Assembly: GCA_019114065.1 (NCBI GenBank)
Contig: DXGF01000008.1
Coordinates: forward strand, 1 to 34,508
Reading direction: 5' to 3'
Source of the DNA: Candidatus Dorea gallistercoris
Lineage (GTDB): Bacteria; Bacillota; Clostridia; Lachnospirales; Lachnospiraceae
Length of the DNA stretch: 34,508 bases
The translations under genes were made by a program, and so were the position numbers. The notes beneath the pieces were generated by a model, which saw only the letters and a list, made by a program, of their open reading frames with translations, searched no databases and was not told the DNA's origin. Of this stretch, positions 17,801 to 25,124 are shown one piece after another (within the stretch, counting starts at the first letter, position 1; every line of letters starts with the position of its first letter).

Positions 17801-18928
17801 GTAGCGGCGCTGGACATTCCGGAATTTTCCAAGGTGAACACAAACTTTGGGTTCGAATATGGAAAGAAGCTGTTGCTGTATATTTCTGAGACGCTGCGCA
17901 GTATATTTGGAAAGGCGTATGTCTTCCGTACCTGGGATACGGAGTTTATTGTTCTTTTCCCTAATACGATCCAGAGTGTTTTTACAGGCAGATGCCACCG
18001 GTTAAGAGCGGCGATCCAGCGCAGATATCCACGGAGGTTCCGGCTTGGATATGTGTGGACGGAAGGTGCCTTCTCCGCCAGAAATCTGGTAAGGAAGGCG
18101 CAGAGGATCATGCGCAGCCATAGTGTGGAGGAAGATCCTCTTCAGGCTGTTTTTCTGGAGGGGGAGCTGCGGCTTGAGGGACAAGAACACACGAAGACGC
18201 GGTTTGTTCCTTACTTCCAGCCTAAGATCGATATGCGGGATGGGAAGCTGGTCGGAGCTGAGGCCCTTGCAAGAGGCGTGACCCGGGAGGGCACGGTCGT
18301 CCAGCCCGGCCGATTTATCGAGGCGCTGGAACAAAACGGAGAGATCCGGGAATTGGATCTCTTTATCCTGGAGAGCGTGCTAAAGCAGCTCAGCGAATGG
18401 AAGCAGAAGGGGATCTCGCTGTTCAAAGTGTCGATCAATATCTCCAGGATCACCTTATTTAACCCGACTTCTCTTGCCTCTATACTGGCGATCCAGAGTC
18501 GCTATCCGGATATTCCCTCCGGCCAGATCCAGTTGGAGATCACAGAAACGGCCGGTGATGTGGAGAAGGCTACACTGGCAGAGGTGGTGGAGGATTTCAG
18601 GCAGTGTGGTATCTGTTTTGATCTGGATGACTTTGGTTCCGGTTACGCAAATATGTCAATCCTGAGCAATATCAAGTTTGATACGGTGAAGCTGGATCGC
18701 AGCCTGGTCAATGACCTGCCGGAAAATGAGATCAGTATCATGCTGGTCCAGAATATCATACAGATCTGTCGGAATTTCGGCATGGAGTGTGTGGCGGAGG
18801 GAGTCGAGACTTCTCAGCAGGCGGAAGCGCTCTTGAAAGCGGGATGTGTTTATGGACAAGGGTTCTATTACGCAAGACCTTTGTCGGCCCAGGAGTTTGA
18901 GAATCGATATCTGACAGGCGTTCAGTAA
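14864..18928 (+). CDS. Multidomain GGDEF-PAS-GGDEF-GAF-GGDEF-EAL protein, probable c-di-GMP phosphodiesterase
   Basis: The 1354-residue cytosolic protein has no membrane segment. Approximate order: GGDEF-like 1 (45-185), two or three PAS-type domains (200-590), GGDEF-like 2 (600-750), GAF (785-925), GGDEF-like 3 (930-1090) and EAL (1105-1345). GGDEF 1 carries GEDEF (G100-F104) with KAAD in place of the RxxD I-site; GGDEF 2 has no recognisable motif; GGDEF 3 has WDTEF. All three are therefore probably inactive. The EAL domain keeps its catalytic set: E1133-A-L, the N of SINIS, E of LEITE, D1255-D1256 of DLDDFGSG, K of VKLDRS, E of AEGVET and Q of YGQG. The net activity should be hydrolysis of c-di-GMP, tuned by the sensor domains. 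Lying just downstream of a PelD-type c-di-GMP receptor, it is the obvious candidate for controlling that system. AGGAGG lies 11 bases before the ATG. Confidence 0.88.
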   Translation: MKERMSPESGKGRVMGRSAEPKYRHKQPELLSGETAQEHITWYLEQMSEEEVCAAFMIELDNIAEAGKILGQKSLEHIVHCAGQTLLSVFKAADLVGQIGEDEFLAFMCGRFSEEEILEKAALLCDQLQYEAGSDPPVSVSACVGIYIATGTGVTFETVFGQAAAALYDARNNGRGSFCVWTDEAEKSRRERASKPEGGIPLNTLLEYLDEGVCLLEIGAEIRVIYASHGFYEMLGKKPEDIRLPCDIRDIGIHPDYETDYEKALRDGIQGGGISDHIHRIRGNGAEWVWRHVRVAKVAYPGRAYPVMLELSTDISELIQKERELKESKERLRVAFRQMPHILWEVDVEKRTFNIYDVDEQCCQPDTIVRDFPGAFLQNGFVHPDSVEDFRDFAENLLNGKSGGTSNFIMRDRVSNCYGWVSLSYRMVYDRDGAPVKAVGVQAKLPSVSGIGSDSYQRRILPEVVRHSLLARIKVNLTADSMEELWADGMDQTAWTWGKTYSEIIGMERVKLFGRSDGKAFERRFRRETLLKAFEEGERWSTREYRRVDEGGNIRWMSDTVNLVRDTKTQDIYVFGCFFDTEKRHEWENQAGGEIVRDSVTGIYTAETVKKIVESISPCGTGGNCALAMIRVVGSFLPCDEKKEKCQKVRRFIATALSMALGVDCIVGQYRPDTLLAFFPSVGSKLDGKRRVEDAFAYIRTAMADIPEISAARFVAGMVIERVEKVDYELLLLRAEYLCEMWKNAAMDAAVFPGEEEDWGWIGLHRDSDEAVLAQPDKMDRPLTKEEQNAAFRCVTDMLTARSLEASLLNALHGIGDYYKAARVYLLVLSEDRRTVTLTQEWTKQDRPSIRNMMSGVKIEEIPLLDRCMKEGLPIMAESSMILSVEQEHQGKWHFLVCPLKKEERLTGFLCVEDPREHLEETALLGTLLPYIQGEESRFRTMEEQAHITGRDALTKLPNLNAYLDVIYSMDSDSYSSMGVAALDIPEFSKVNTNFGFEYGKKLLLYISETLRSIFGKAYVFRTWDTEFIVLFPNTIQSVFTGRCHRLRAAIQRRYPRRFRLGYVWTEGAFSARNLVRKAQRIMRSHSVEEDPLQAVFLEGELRLEGQEHTKTRFVPYFQPKIDMRDGKLVGAEALARGVTREGTVVQPGRFIEALEQNGEIRELDLFILESVLKQLSEWKQKGISLFKVSINISRITLFNPTSLASILAIQSRYPDIPSGQIQLEITETAGDVEKATLAEVVEDFRQCGICFDLDDFGSGYANMSILSNIKFDTVKLDRSLVNDLPENEISIMLVQNIIQICRNFGMECVAEGVETSQQAEALLKAGCVYGQGFYYARPLSAQEFENRYLTGVQ

Positions 18929-18952
18929 GCAGCAAGATAGGAGGTATCAGGA

Positions 18953-19177
18953 ATTGAAGATCAAAGCGGCACGAAAAAGTCTCCTTTTATCATAGGGATC
19001 GGTGCTTCGGCAGGAGGTCTGGAGGCGCTTCAGCAGTTTCTCCAGCATATGCCGGGAAACAGCGGGCTGAGTTTCGTTGTTGTCCAGCATCTGTCGCCGG
19101 ATTAAAAAAGCCTGATGGCGGACATCCTTGGGAAGCATACGGAAATGACTGTTACGCAGGCGGAAAATGAGAAAGAA
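18953..19177 (+). pseudogene. Decayed CheB-type methylesterase fragment (CheB/CheR fusion family)
   Basis: Translating from 18953 gives IEDQSGTKKSPFIIGIGASA, then GGLEALQQFLQHM, then FVVVQHLSPD, a clear CheB methylesterase N-terminus with the GIGASAGG nucleophile loop. A TAA at 19103-19105 then interrupts the frame where the family normally has an aromatic residue. After it the same frame continues with family-like sequence (KSLMADILGKHT) up to about 19177, where homology ends abruptly. The expected ATG after AGGAGG (18939-18944) reads ATT. So the start is damaged, a nonsense codon is present and the remaining several hundred codons are deleted. The SPD-KSL context resembles large CheB/CheR/PAS proteins that signal together with GGDEF proteins, which fits the neighbour upstream. 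Confidence 0.85.
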
Positions 19178-19197
19178 GGCAATAGGAGGAAGCAGAG

Positions 19198-19407
19198 ATG
19201 GAAACAATCCTGGAAGAACAGAGCAGAAAGATCATAGGACAGTACAGAAAACGAAAATGGCTGGGGATCGGAAGCCTGGTCATTGGCATAGTGTACGCGT
19301 TTTATCTGCTGCTTGGAGTGTTGATTTTTGATTATGCACAATTATTATATCATTCTGTCCTCCTTATATTTCTTTCTGGGAAAAGGGGAGCAGACCGTGG
19401 AGCTTGA
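19198..19407 (+). CDS. Small membrane protein, possibly the 5' half of a frameshifted gene
   Basis: The 69-residue product has a charged N-terminus and a strong hydrophobic segment (about residues 21-45). An AGGAGG ribosome binding site lies eight bases before the ATG, so translation starts here with good support. The last 25 residues read through a T-rich stretch shared with the next frame and look unlike a natural protein end. No family recognised. It overlaps the following reading frame by about 80 bases, which is unusual for two separate genes; a one-base frameshift between 19325 and about 19390 joining both into a protein of roughly 175 residues is the likelier explanation. Confidence 0.55.
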   Translation: METILEEQSRKIIGQYRKRKWLGIGSLVIGIVYAFYLLLGVLIFDYAQLLYHSVLLIFLSGKRGADRGA

Positions 19408-19729
19408 GAATATGTACCAGGCCGCGTTGAAAAACAGGAAGCGGGACAGGGACCGGCTGGAACGGCTCCGTACCAGCAATAACCTGATCCGGGCGGTAAG
19501 GAACGGGGATTATGAGAAAGCGTTCCGTTTTCTGACTCATCGGCGAGCAATGGATGCAAGATCCGCTTCCGCGACTCTTTTCAGAGTGTCGGACAGTATG
19601 TGGGAGGCCAGGATCTTCCTGGGACTGGGGGAGAAACAGGCGGCCAGGCTCAAATTGGAGTTTGTGATCGGCCGAGGAGGCCGGCTGGCGATCGCGGAGG
19701 AGGCCAGGCGGCTTTTGAAGGAATGTTAG
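19328..19729 (+). CDS. Hypothetical protein, probable 3' half of a frameshifted membrane protein gene
   Basis: The frame begins at TTG 19328 (or ATG 19334) just after a TGA at 19322-19324. It encodes a short hydrophobic segment followed by a soluble, Arg/Lys-rich helical domain (from ENMYQAALKNRKRDRDRLE to the end) with helix-turn-helix pairs resembling TPR-type repeats. No family recognised. Codon use after about 19390 matches neighbouring genes, so this part is clearly coding. A GGAG lies eight bases before the TTG, so independent translation coupled to the upstream frame is possible, but a frameshifted single gene is favoured. Confidence 0.6.
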   Translation: MIMHNYYIILSSLYFFLGKGEQTVELENMYQAALKNRKRDRDRLERLRTSNNLIRAVRNGDYEKAFRFLTHRRAMDARSASATLFRVSDSMWEARIFLGLGEKQAARLKLEFVIGRGGRLAIAEEARRLLKEC

Positions 19730-19737
19730 TCAGCGTA

Positions 19738-19766
19738 TTCCATTTTTCTTTTTCCTATGGTATACT
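19738..19766 (+). promoter_or_regulatory. Candidate promoter of the pyrH operon
   Basis: TATACT at 19761-19766 is preceded by TGG, giving an extended -10 element. A weak TTCCAT lies 17 bases upstream (19738-19743). It would start transcription about 45 bases before pyrH, in the only gap upstream of this operon. Confidence 0.5.
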
Positions 19767-19817
19767 TTAGCTGAATATGCGAAGGCATGACAGAACAGAA
19801 GTAAGGAGTATCATACA

Positions 19818-20516
19818 ATGAAAAGGGTATTATTGAAGCTCAGTGGAGAGGCCCTCGCGGGTGAGAAGAAGACAGGCTTTGACGAAGAAACCTGTATGGG
19901 AGTCGCCCGCCAGGTGAAGACACTGGTGGATGAAGGGATCCAGGTGGCCATTGTGACAGGCGGCGGCAACTTCTGGAGAGGCAGGACCAGCGAGACCATC
20001 GACAGGGTCAAGGCAGATCAGATCGGGATGCTGGCTACAGTGATGAACTGTATTTACGTATCCGATATCTTCCGTTACGCGGGGATGGAGACGGAGGTGT
20101 TCACTCCCTTTGTGTGTGGGGCGTTTACCACACTCTTCTCCAAGGACGCCGCGGTGAAGGCGCTGAAGGAAGGCAGGGTGGTATTCTTCGCCGGTGGGAC
20201 AGGTCATCCTTATTTTTCCACAGACACGGGAGCGGTGCTACGGGCCATTGAGATCGAGGCAGACGCTATGCTTCTGGCGAAGGCCATCGATGGGATCTAT
20301 GACAGTGATCCCAAGGTGAATTCTGGCGCGAAGAAGTACAAGGAGATCTCCATCCAGGAGATCATCGATCAGAAGCTGATGGCTGTGGATCTGACAGCTT
20401 CTATCATGTGCCTGGAGAACAAGATGCCTATGATGGTATTTGGATTAAATGAAGAAAACAGTATTGTGGAGACCATGACGGGAACATTTACTGGAACGAA
20501 AGTGACAGTATCATAA
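19818..20516 (+). CDS. pyrH: UMP kinase
   Basis: The 232-residue product is the bacterial hexameric UMP kinase of the amino acid kinase fold. It opens with [14 protein letters not shown] and has the glycine-rich [10 protein letters not shown] loop, the [15 protein letters not shown] region and the DGIYDSDPK motif. It phosphorylates UMP to UDP with ATP in pyrimidine nucleotide synthesis. Length is typical. AGGAG lies nine bases before the ATG. It is the first gene of the conserved pyrH-frr unit and is followed after 13 bases by frr. The usual upstream partners rpsB and tsf are not adjacent here. Confidence 0.97.
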   Translation: MKRVLLKLSGEALAGEKKTGFDEETCMGVARQVKTLVDEGIQVAIVTGGGNFWRGRTSETIDRVKADQIGMLATVMNCIYVSDIFRYAGMETEVFTPFVCGAFTTLFSKDAAVKALKEGRVVFFAGGTGHPYFSTDTGAVLRAIEIEADAMLLAKAIDGIYDSDPKVNSGAKKYKEISIQEIIDQKLMAVDLTASIMCLENKMPMMVFGLNEENSIVETMTGTFTGTKVTVS

Positions 20517-20529
20517 GGAGGATATAACG

Positions 20530-21081
20530 ATGAATGAGCGGTTGAAAGTTTACGAAGAGAAGATGACGAAGACGCTTAACAATCTGGATGGCGAACTGGC
20601 GGCGATCCGGGCAGGGAGGGCGAACCCTAACGTGCTCAACAAGATCACGGTGGATTACTACGGAACGCCTACCCCGATCCAGCAGGTTGCCAATATTTCA
20701 GTGCCGGAGGCCCGGATGATCCAGATCCAGCCCTGGGAGAAGAATATGGTCAAGGTGATCGAGAAAGCGATTCAGACTTCTGATCTGGGGATCAATCCTA
20801 CCAACGATGGAGCCACTGTGCGGCTGGTATTTCCGGAGCTTACCGAGGAACGCAGAAAAGAGCTGGTGAAGGATGTGAAGAAGAAGGGTGAGGCGGCCAA
20901 GGTGGCGGTCCGCAACATCCGCAGAGACGGCAATGACATGTTAAAGAAGCTGAAGGGATCCGATATTTCTGAGGATGAGATCAAGGATATGGAAGACGAG
21001 CTTCAGAAGACCACAGACCGGTTTATCAAAGAGGTGGACAAGGCAGTGGAGGCGAAGTCAAAAGAGGTCATGACCGTATAG
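20530..21081 (+). CDS. frr: Ribosome recycling factor
   Basis: The 183-residue product matches ribosome recycling factor over its full length. Landmarks are the RAGRANPN loop, [34 protein letters not shown] and the final helix with [17 protein letters not shown]. With EF-G it splits post-termination ribosomes. An AAGGAGG site precedes the ATG. It sits directly after pyrH and before a strong hairpin, so it is probably the last gene of the pyrH transcript, at least in part. Confidence 0.97.
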   Translation: MNERLKVYEEKMTKTLNNLDGELAAIRAGRANPNVLNKITVDYYGTPTPIQQVANISVPEARMIQIQPWEKNMVKVIEKAIQTSDLGINPTNDGATVRLVFPELTEERRKELVKDVKKKGEAAKVAVRNIRRDGNDMLKKLKGSDISEDEIKDMEDELQKTTDRFIKEVDKAVEAKSKEVMTV

Positions 21082-21108
21082 ATGAAGGCCAAAGGACATT
21101 AGATGAGG

Positions 21109-21146
21109 TGTGGACAGACCCCTTGGAAAAGGGGGTCTGTCTTTTG
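21109..21146 (+). terminator. Rho-independent terminator after frr
   Basis: The sequence GGACAGACCCCTT, a short GGAA-type loop and AAGGGGGTCTGTC form a GC-rich stem of about 11 bp followed by TTTTG. It lies about 30 bases after the frr stop and would separate pyrH-frr from uppS, or attenuate read-through. Confidence 0.8.
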
Positions 21147-21192
21147 TGCGATACGCCCGGAAAGTAGCTGCCGCGCTTGCTCGGGCAGATAT

Positions 21193-21223
21193 TTGACGGG
21201 CAACGGACAGCAACGGTTATGCT
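21193..21223 (+). promoter_or_regulatory. Candidate promoter upstream of uppS
   Basis: TTGACG (21193-21198) and TATGCT (21218-21223) are separated by 19 bases (18 if read as TTATGC). The pair lies downstream of the frr terminator and upstream of uppS, where a new promoter would be needed. The -10 falls inside the loop of a 9-bp inverted repeat (21203-21211 with 21228-21236). Confidence 0.45.
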
Positions 21224-21246
21224 GTGAGCTGTCCGTGATATTGCGG

Positions 21247-21276
21247 CGGATAGGGGAAGGAATCTTCCCTTATCCG
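21247..21276 (+). promoter_or_regulatory. Strong leader hairpin just before the uppS ribosome binding site
   Basis: CGGATAGGGGAAG and CTTCCCTTATCCG pair over 13 bp (one G-U) around a GAAT loop. The hairpin ends six bases before the GGGAGG ribosome binding site of uppS and has no U-tract, so it is more likely to influence mRNA stability or translation than to terminate. Confidence 0.55.
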
Positions 21277-21296
21277 ATCATGGGAGGAGAAAGATT

Positions 21297-22013
21297 ATGA
21301 ATGTGCCTAGGCATGTGGCGATCATTTTGGATGGAAATGGCCGGTGGGCGAAGGCGAAGGGGCTGCCCCGCAATTACGGTCATGCCCAGGGAAGCAAGAA
21401 TGTGGAGAGGATCTGTGAGGAAGCTTACCGGATGGGTATCAAATATCTGACGGTGTACGCGTTTTCCACGGAAAACTGGAGCAGACCCAGGGATGAGGTA
21501 GACGCGCTGATGAAGCTTCTGCGCAATTATATGAAGACCTGTCTGAAGACGGCGGCGAAAAATGATATGAAGATCCGGGTGATCGGGGATATTTCCCGGC
21601 TGGATCCGGATATCCGCGGTCGGATCCTTGAGCTTGAGGAGGCCACCAAGGAGAATGGCGGACTGAACTTTCAGATCGCCATCAATTATGGAAGCCGGGA
21701 CGAGATCACCAGGGCGGTGCGCAGGATGGCGGAAGACTGTCAGACTGGGAAGCTCCAGGCAGAGGAGATCGATGAGACATTGATCGAGAGTTACCTGGAT
21801 ACCCATGATATCCCGGATCCGGATCTTTTGATCCGTACCAGCGGAGAACAGAGATTGTCAAACTATCTGCTGTGGCAGCTTGCCTACACGGAATTCTATT
21901 TTACGGATGTGCCATGGCCGGATTTTGACAAAGCAGAGCTGATCCGGGCAGTGGAGCAGTACAACTCCAGAGACAGGCGGTACGGGGGAGTGAAGGAGGA
22001 ACCGGATGTTTAA
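21297..22013 (+). CDS. uppS: Isoprenyl transferase (undecaprenyl diphosphate synthase)
   Basis: The 238-residue product is a cis-prenyltransferase. It has the catalytic-Asp motif ILDGNGRWAKAKGLPRNYGH, the TVYAFSTENWSRP segment and the C-terminal RTSGEQRLSNYLLWQ and YTEFYFTDVPWPDF motifs. It condenses isopentenyl diphosphate units into undecaprenyl diphosphate, the carrier lipid of cell wall synthesis. Length is typical for the family. A GGGAGGAG site precedes the ATG. The 3' end overlaps cdsA by eight bases. Confidence 0.97.
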   Translation: MNVPRHVAIILDGNGRWAKAKGLPRNYGHAQGSKNVERICEEAYRMGIKYLTVYAFSTENWSRPRDEVDALMKLLRNYMKTCLKTAAKNDMKIRVIGDISRLDPDIRGRILELEEATKENGGLNFQIAINYGSRDEITRAVRRMAEDCQTGKLQAEEIDETLIESYLDTHDIPDPDLLIRTSGEQRLSNYLLWQLAYTEFYFTDVPWPDFDKAELIRAVEQYNSRDRRYGGVKEEPDV

Positions 22014-22812
22014 GACAAGACTGTTGAGCGGGATCATATTGGTGATCGTGCTGATCCTTACGGTAGGATATGGAGGCAATCTGTTATTTGGGCTGCTGGC
22101 GGTAGTAAGTCTGATCGGAATGTCTGAGCTCTATAAGGTAGTAGATGTGCAGAAGAAAGTGCTGGGAATGGCCGGGTATCTGGCGGCGGCAGCGTATTAT
22201 GCGGTCCTGTATACAGGCAGTATGGAGCATATGACCATGGTATTCATCCTGTCTCTGATCCTGATCATGGGCATCTATGTATTTGCCTTTCCGGAATATC
22301 AGGCGGAGCAGGCAGTTACCGTCTTTTTCGGTCTGTTCTATGTGGCGGTCATGCTGTCCTACATCTACCAGACCCGGATGCTGCCGGAGGGCGGCATCGT
22401 GGTATGGCTGATCTTCTTAAGCTCCTGGGGCTGTGACACCTGCGCCTACTGTGTGGGGATGCTGATCGGCAAGCATAAGATGGCGCCCAAGCTAAGTCCC
22501 AAGAAATCTGTGGAAGGCGGCGTGGGAGGCGTGCTGGGGGCAGCCCTTCTGGGAGTGCTTTTTGCCTTGGCCATGAATCATTGGGGCGGTGAAGATGTGA
22601 ACGCACTGCATTACGCTGTCATCTGCGGCGTGGGTGGCATCATTTCCCAGGTAGGAGATCTGGCAGCCTCTGCCATCAAGCGGAACCATGATATCAAAGA
22701 TTATGGCAGGCTGATCCCGGGACACGGTGGGATCCTAGACCGGTTTGACAGTGTGATCTTCACGGCGCCTGTCATTTATTATCTGGCAACGGCGCTGGGA
22801 GGAACGCTTTAA
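22006..22812 (+). CDS. cdsA: Phosphatidate cytidylyltransferase (CDP-diglyceride synthase)
   Basis: The 268-residue protein has about seven to eight hydrophobic segments. It ends with the CdsA signature SAIKRNHDIKDYGRLIPGHG followed by GILDRFDS, which carries the metal-binding aspartates. It makes CDP-diacylglycerol from CTP and phosphatidic acid, the precursor of phosphatidylglycerol and cardiolipin. It overlaps uppS and is followed by dxr after 54 bases, in the order common in Firmicutes. Confidence 0.96.
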   Translation: MFKTRLLSGIILVIVLILTVGYGGNLLFGLLAVVSLIGMSELYKVVDVQKKVLGMAGYLAAAAYYAVLYTGSMEHMTMVFILSLILIMGIYVFAFPEYQAEQAVTVFFGLFYVAVMLSYIYQTRMLPEGGIVVWLIFLSSWGCDTCAYCVGMLIGKHKMAPKLSPKKSVEGGVGGVLGAALLGVLFALAMNHWGGEDVNALHYAVICGVGGIISQVGDLAASAIKRNHDIKDYGRLIPGHGGILDRFDSVIFTAPVIYYLATALGGTL

Positions 22813-22866
22813 AGAATGTAGGATAATGAGAAGCGGGAAAGCAACATAGAATAAAAGGGAGACATT

Positions 22867-24009
22867 ATGAAGAAAATAGCGATATTGGGCTCTACTGGCT
22901 CCATTGGCACCCAGACCCTGGAAGTGGTCCGGGCGAATCAGGATATCCAGGTGTGCGCCCTTGCGGCGGGAAATAATATTGTCCGGCTGGAACAGCAGAT
23001 TCGGGAATTCCACCCGCGTCTGGCTGCGGTATGGAGTGAAGAGAAGGCAAAGGAGCTACGGATCAGAACGGCGGATCTTGAGGTGGAGATCGTTTCCGGC
23101 ATGGAGGGACTGATCCAGGTATCTGTTCTGGAAGAAGTAGAGATACTAGTGACAGCCATCGTGGGGATGATCGGCCTTCGGCCCACGATAGAAGCCGTCA
23201 AGGCGGGGAAGGATATTGCCCTGGCCAATAAGGAAACGATGGTGACAGCCGGCCATATCATCATGCCCCTGGCGGAGGAAAAAGGCGTATCCATCCTGCC
23301 GGTGGACAGCGAGCACAGCGCCATCTTCCAGTCCCTGCGGGGGAATGAGGAGAAGACGGTGAAAAAGATCCTCCTGACGGCTTCCGGCGGCCCTTTCCGG
23401 GGGAAGGTCCAGGAAGAGCTTCTGAATGTAACGGTAGAGGATGCCCTTCGGCACCCCAATTGGTCCATGGGCCGGAAGATCACCATTGACTCTTCTACCA
23501 TGGTCAACAAAGGACTGGAAGTGATCGAGGCCAAGTGGCTGTTTGGTGTGGACGTGGATCATATCCAGGTGGTGATCCAGCCCCAGAGCGTGATCCATTC
23601 CATGGTGGAATATGTGGACGGGGCGGTCATAGCCCAGCTTGGAACACCGGATATGAAGCTGCCGATCCAGTACGCGCTGTATTATCCGCGGCGCCGGTAT
23701 CTGCCGGGAGAACGTCTGGACTTCTGGAGCCTGGGTCATCTGGATTTTGAGAAGCCGGATCTGGACACCTTCTATGGCCTTGCTCTGGCCTACGAGGCAG
23801 GGCAGAAAGGGGGTACCCTTCCGACGGTATTCAACGCGGCCAATGAACTGGCAGTCAAGAAATTTCTTCTAAGGGAGATCAAATTCCTGGAGATCATTGA
23901 GATCATCGAGGATTGTATGAGAGCACATAAGAATCGTCCTGATCCTGATCTGGATGAGATACTTGAGGCGGAGGCGGCTACTTATGAACGGATCGAAAGC
24001 AGGAGGTAA
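22867..24009 (+). CDS. dxr: 1-deoxy-D-xylulose 5-phosphate reductoisomerase
   Basis: The 380-residue product has the NADPH-binding start AILGSTGSIGTQTLEVV, the ALANKETMV segment, the PVDSEHSAIFQ metal/substrate motif, the SMGRKITIDSSTMVNKGLE region and the PTVFNAANE motif near the C-terminus. It converts DXP to MEP, the second step of the MEP isoprenoid pathway, which feeds the uppS product upstream. AAAGGGAG precedes the ATG. The 3' end is eight bases from the rseP start. Confidence 0.97.
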   Translation: MKKIAILGSTGSIGTQTLEVVRANQDIQVCALAAGNNIVRLEQQIREFHPRLAAVWSEEKAKELRIRTADLEVEIVSGMEGLIQVSVLEEVEILVTAIVGMIGLRPTIEAVKAGKDIALANKETMVTAGHIIMPLAEEKGVSILPVDSEHSAIFQSLRGNEEKTVKKILLTASGGPFRGKVQEELLNVTVEDALRHPNWSMGRKITIDSSTMVNKGLEVIEAKWLFGVDVDHIQVVIQPQSVIHSMVEYVDGAVIAQLGTPDMKLPIQYALYYPRRRYLPGERLDFWSLGHLDFEKPDLDTFYGLALAYEAGQKGGTLPTVFNAANELAVKKFLLREIKFLEIIEIIEDCMRAHKNRPDPDLDEILEAEAATYERIESRR

Positions 24010-24017
24010 ACAGGGAC

Positions 24018-25049
24018 TTGGGTATTATATTGGCGATATTGCTCTTTAGTTTTATCATTTTTTTCCATGAGCTGGGACATTTTGTGCTGGCGAAGAAAAA
24101 TGGAGTGGATGTGGATGAATTCGCGATCGGAATGGGCCCTGCCATCTTTTCCAAAGAATACAAGGGGACCCAGTATTCCATCCGGATCTTTCCGATCGGC
24201 GGATTCTGTGCCATGGGGGAGGATGACGAAGCCACAGATTCTCCCAACAATTTTAATAACAAATCGGTATGGGCCAGGATCGCGGTCATTGCGGCCGGAC
24301 CGATTTTTAATTTCATCCTGGCTTTTATTTGCTCTGTGATCGTGGTGTGGATGACCGGGTATGATCCTCCGGTGGTGGGCAGCGTGGAAGAAGGCTATCC
24401 GGCGGCGGAGGCGGGGATCCAGGAGGGAGATACCATTGTTCGGATGGGAGATAAGAAGATCAATATCTTCCGGGAGATCAATTTCTACAATCAGTATCAC
24501 CAGGGGGAAGAGACGGAAGTTACGTATGTTCACGATGGAGAGGAAAAGACGGTCACACTGGCGCCAAAGCTGGATGAAGAACTGGGGTATTACCGGTTTG
24601 GGATCGGCTCCGCGCCGGTGCAGAAGGCCACGCCTCTGACGGCGCTTCAATATGGAGTCTATGAGGTGAAATTCTGGATCAGTACCACCATAGATTCTCT
24701 GAAGATGCTGGTGACAGGCCAGGTGGGTGTAGATCAGTTATCCGGGCCGGTGGGCATTGTGGATGTGGTGGACGACAGTTACCAGCAGGCCAGGACCTAT
24801 GGAGGCTTCGCGGTAGTGGCCCAGCTTCTTTACCTGGCCGTATTGTTGTCCGCCAATCTGGGCGTCATGAATCTGCTGCCCCTTCCGGCGCTGGATGGAG
24901 GCAGGCTGGTCTTCCTGATCGTGGAGGCCATCCGTGGCAAGCGGGTGCCGCCGGAAAAGGAAGGCTATGTCCATTTCATCGGGATCGTGGTGCTGATGGC
25001 GCTGATGGTGTTTGTCATGTACAATGATATCCGCAGGATATTCTTCTAG
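24018..25049 (+). CDS. rseP: Site-2 membrane metalloprotease RseP/RasP
   Basis: The 343-residue membrane protein starts at TTG 24018. It carries the zinc site FFHELGHFVLAKK in its first helix, a PDZ-like domain around residues 120-205, and the second metal-ligand motif NLLPLPALDGGRL in the late membrane region. It performs regulated intramembrane cleavage, for example of anti-sigma factors or signal-peptide remnants. It closes the uppS-cdsA-dxr-rseP unit; ispG, which often follows in related genomes, is not present and a terminator lies immediately downstream. A short AGGAGG-type site (AGGAGG 24001-24006) supports the TTG start. Confidence 0.94.
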   Translation: MGIILAILLFSFIIFFHELGHFVLAKKNGVDVDEFAIGMGPAIFSKEYKGTQYSIRIFPIGGFCAMGEDDEATDSPNNFNNKSVWARIAVIAAGPIFNFILAFICSVIVVWMTGYDPPVVGSVEEGYPAAEAGIQEGDTIVRMGDKKINIFREINFYNQYHQGEETEVTYVHDGEEKTVTLAPKLDEELGYYRFGIGSAPVQKATPLTALQYGVYEVKFWISTTIDSLKMLVTGQVGVDQLSGPVGIVDVVDDSYQQARTYGGFAVVAQLLYLAVLLSANLGVMNLLPLPALDGGRLVFLIVEAIRGKRVPPEKEGYVHFIGIVVLMALMVFVMYNDIRRIFF

Positions 25050-25074
25050 GGGCAATGAAGCGTGCTCCAAAGGA

Positions 25075-25119
25075 AAGCAGGAGGGAATCTGGCAAAAGCC
25101 CCTCCTGCTTTTGTTTTGA
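25075..25119 (+). terminator. Terminator between convergent rseP and the SpoIID-like gene
   Basis: AAAGCAGGAGGG, an internal loop of about 12 bases and CCCTCCTGCTTTT form a 9-12 bp GC-rich stem followed by a T-run. It lies in the 75-base gap between two convergent genes. Its complement also ends in a short T-run, so it may work on both strands. Confidence 0.85.
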
Positions 25120-25124
25120 CGGGA

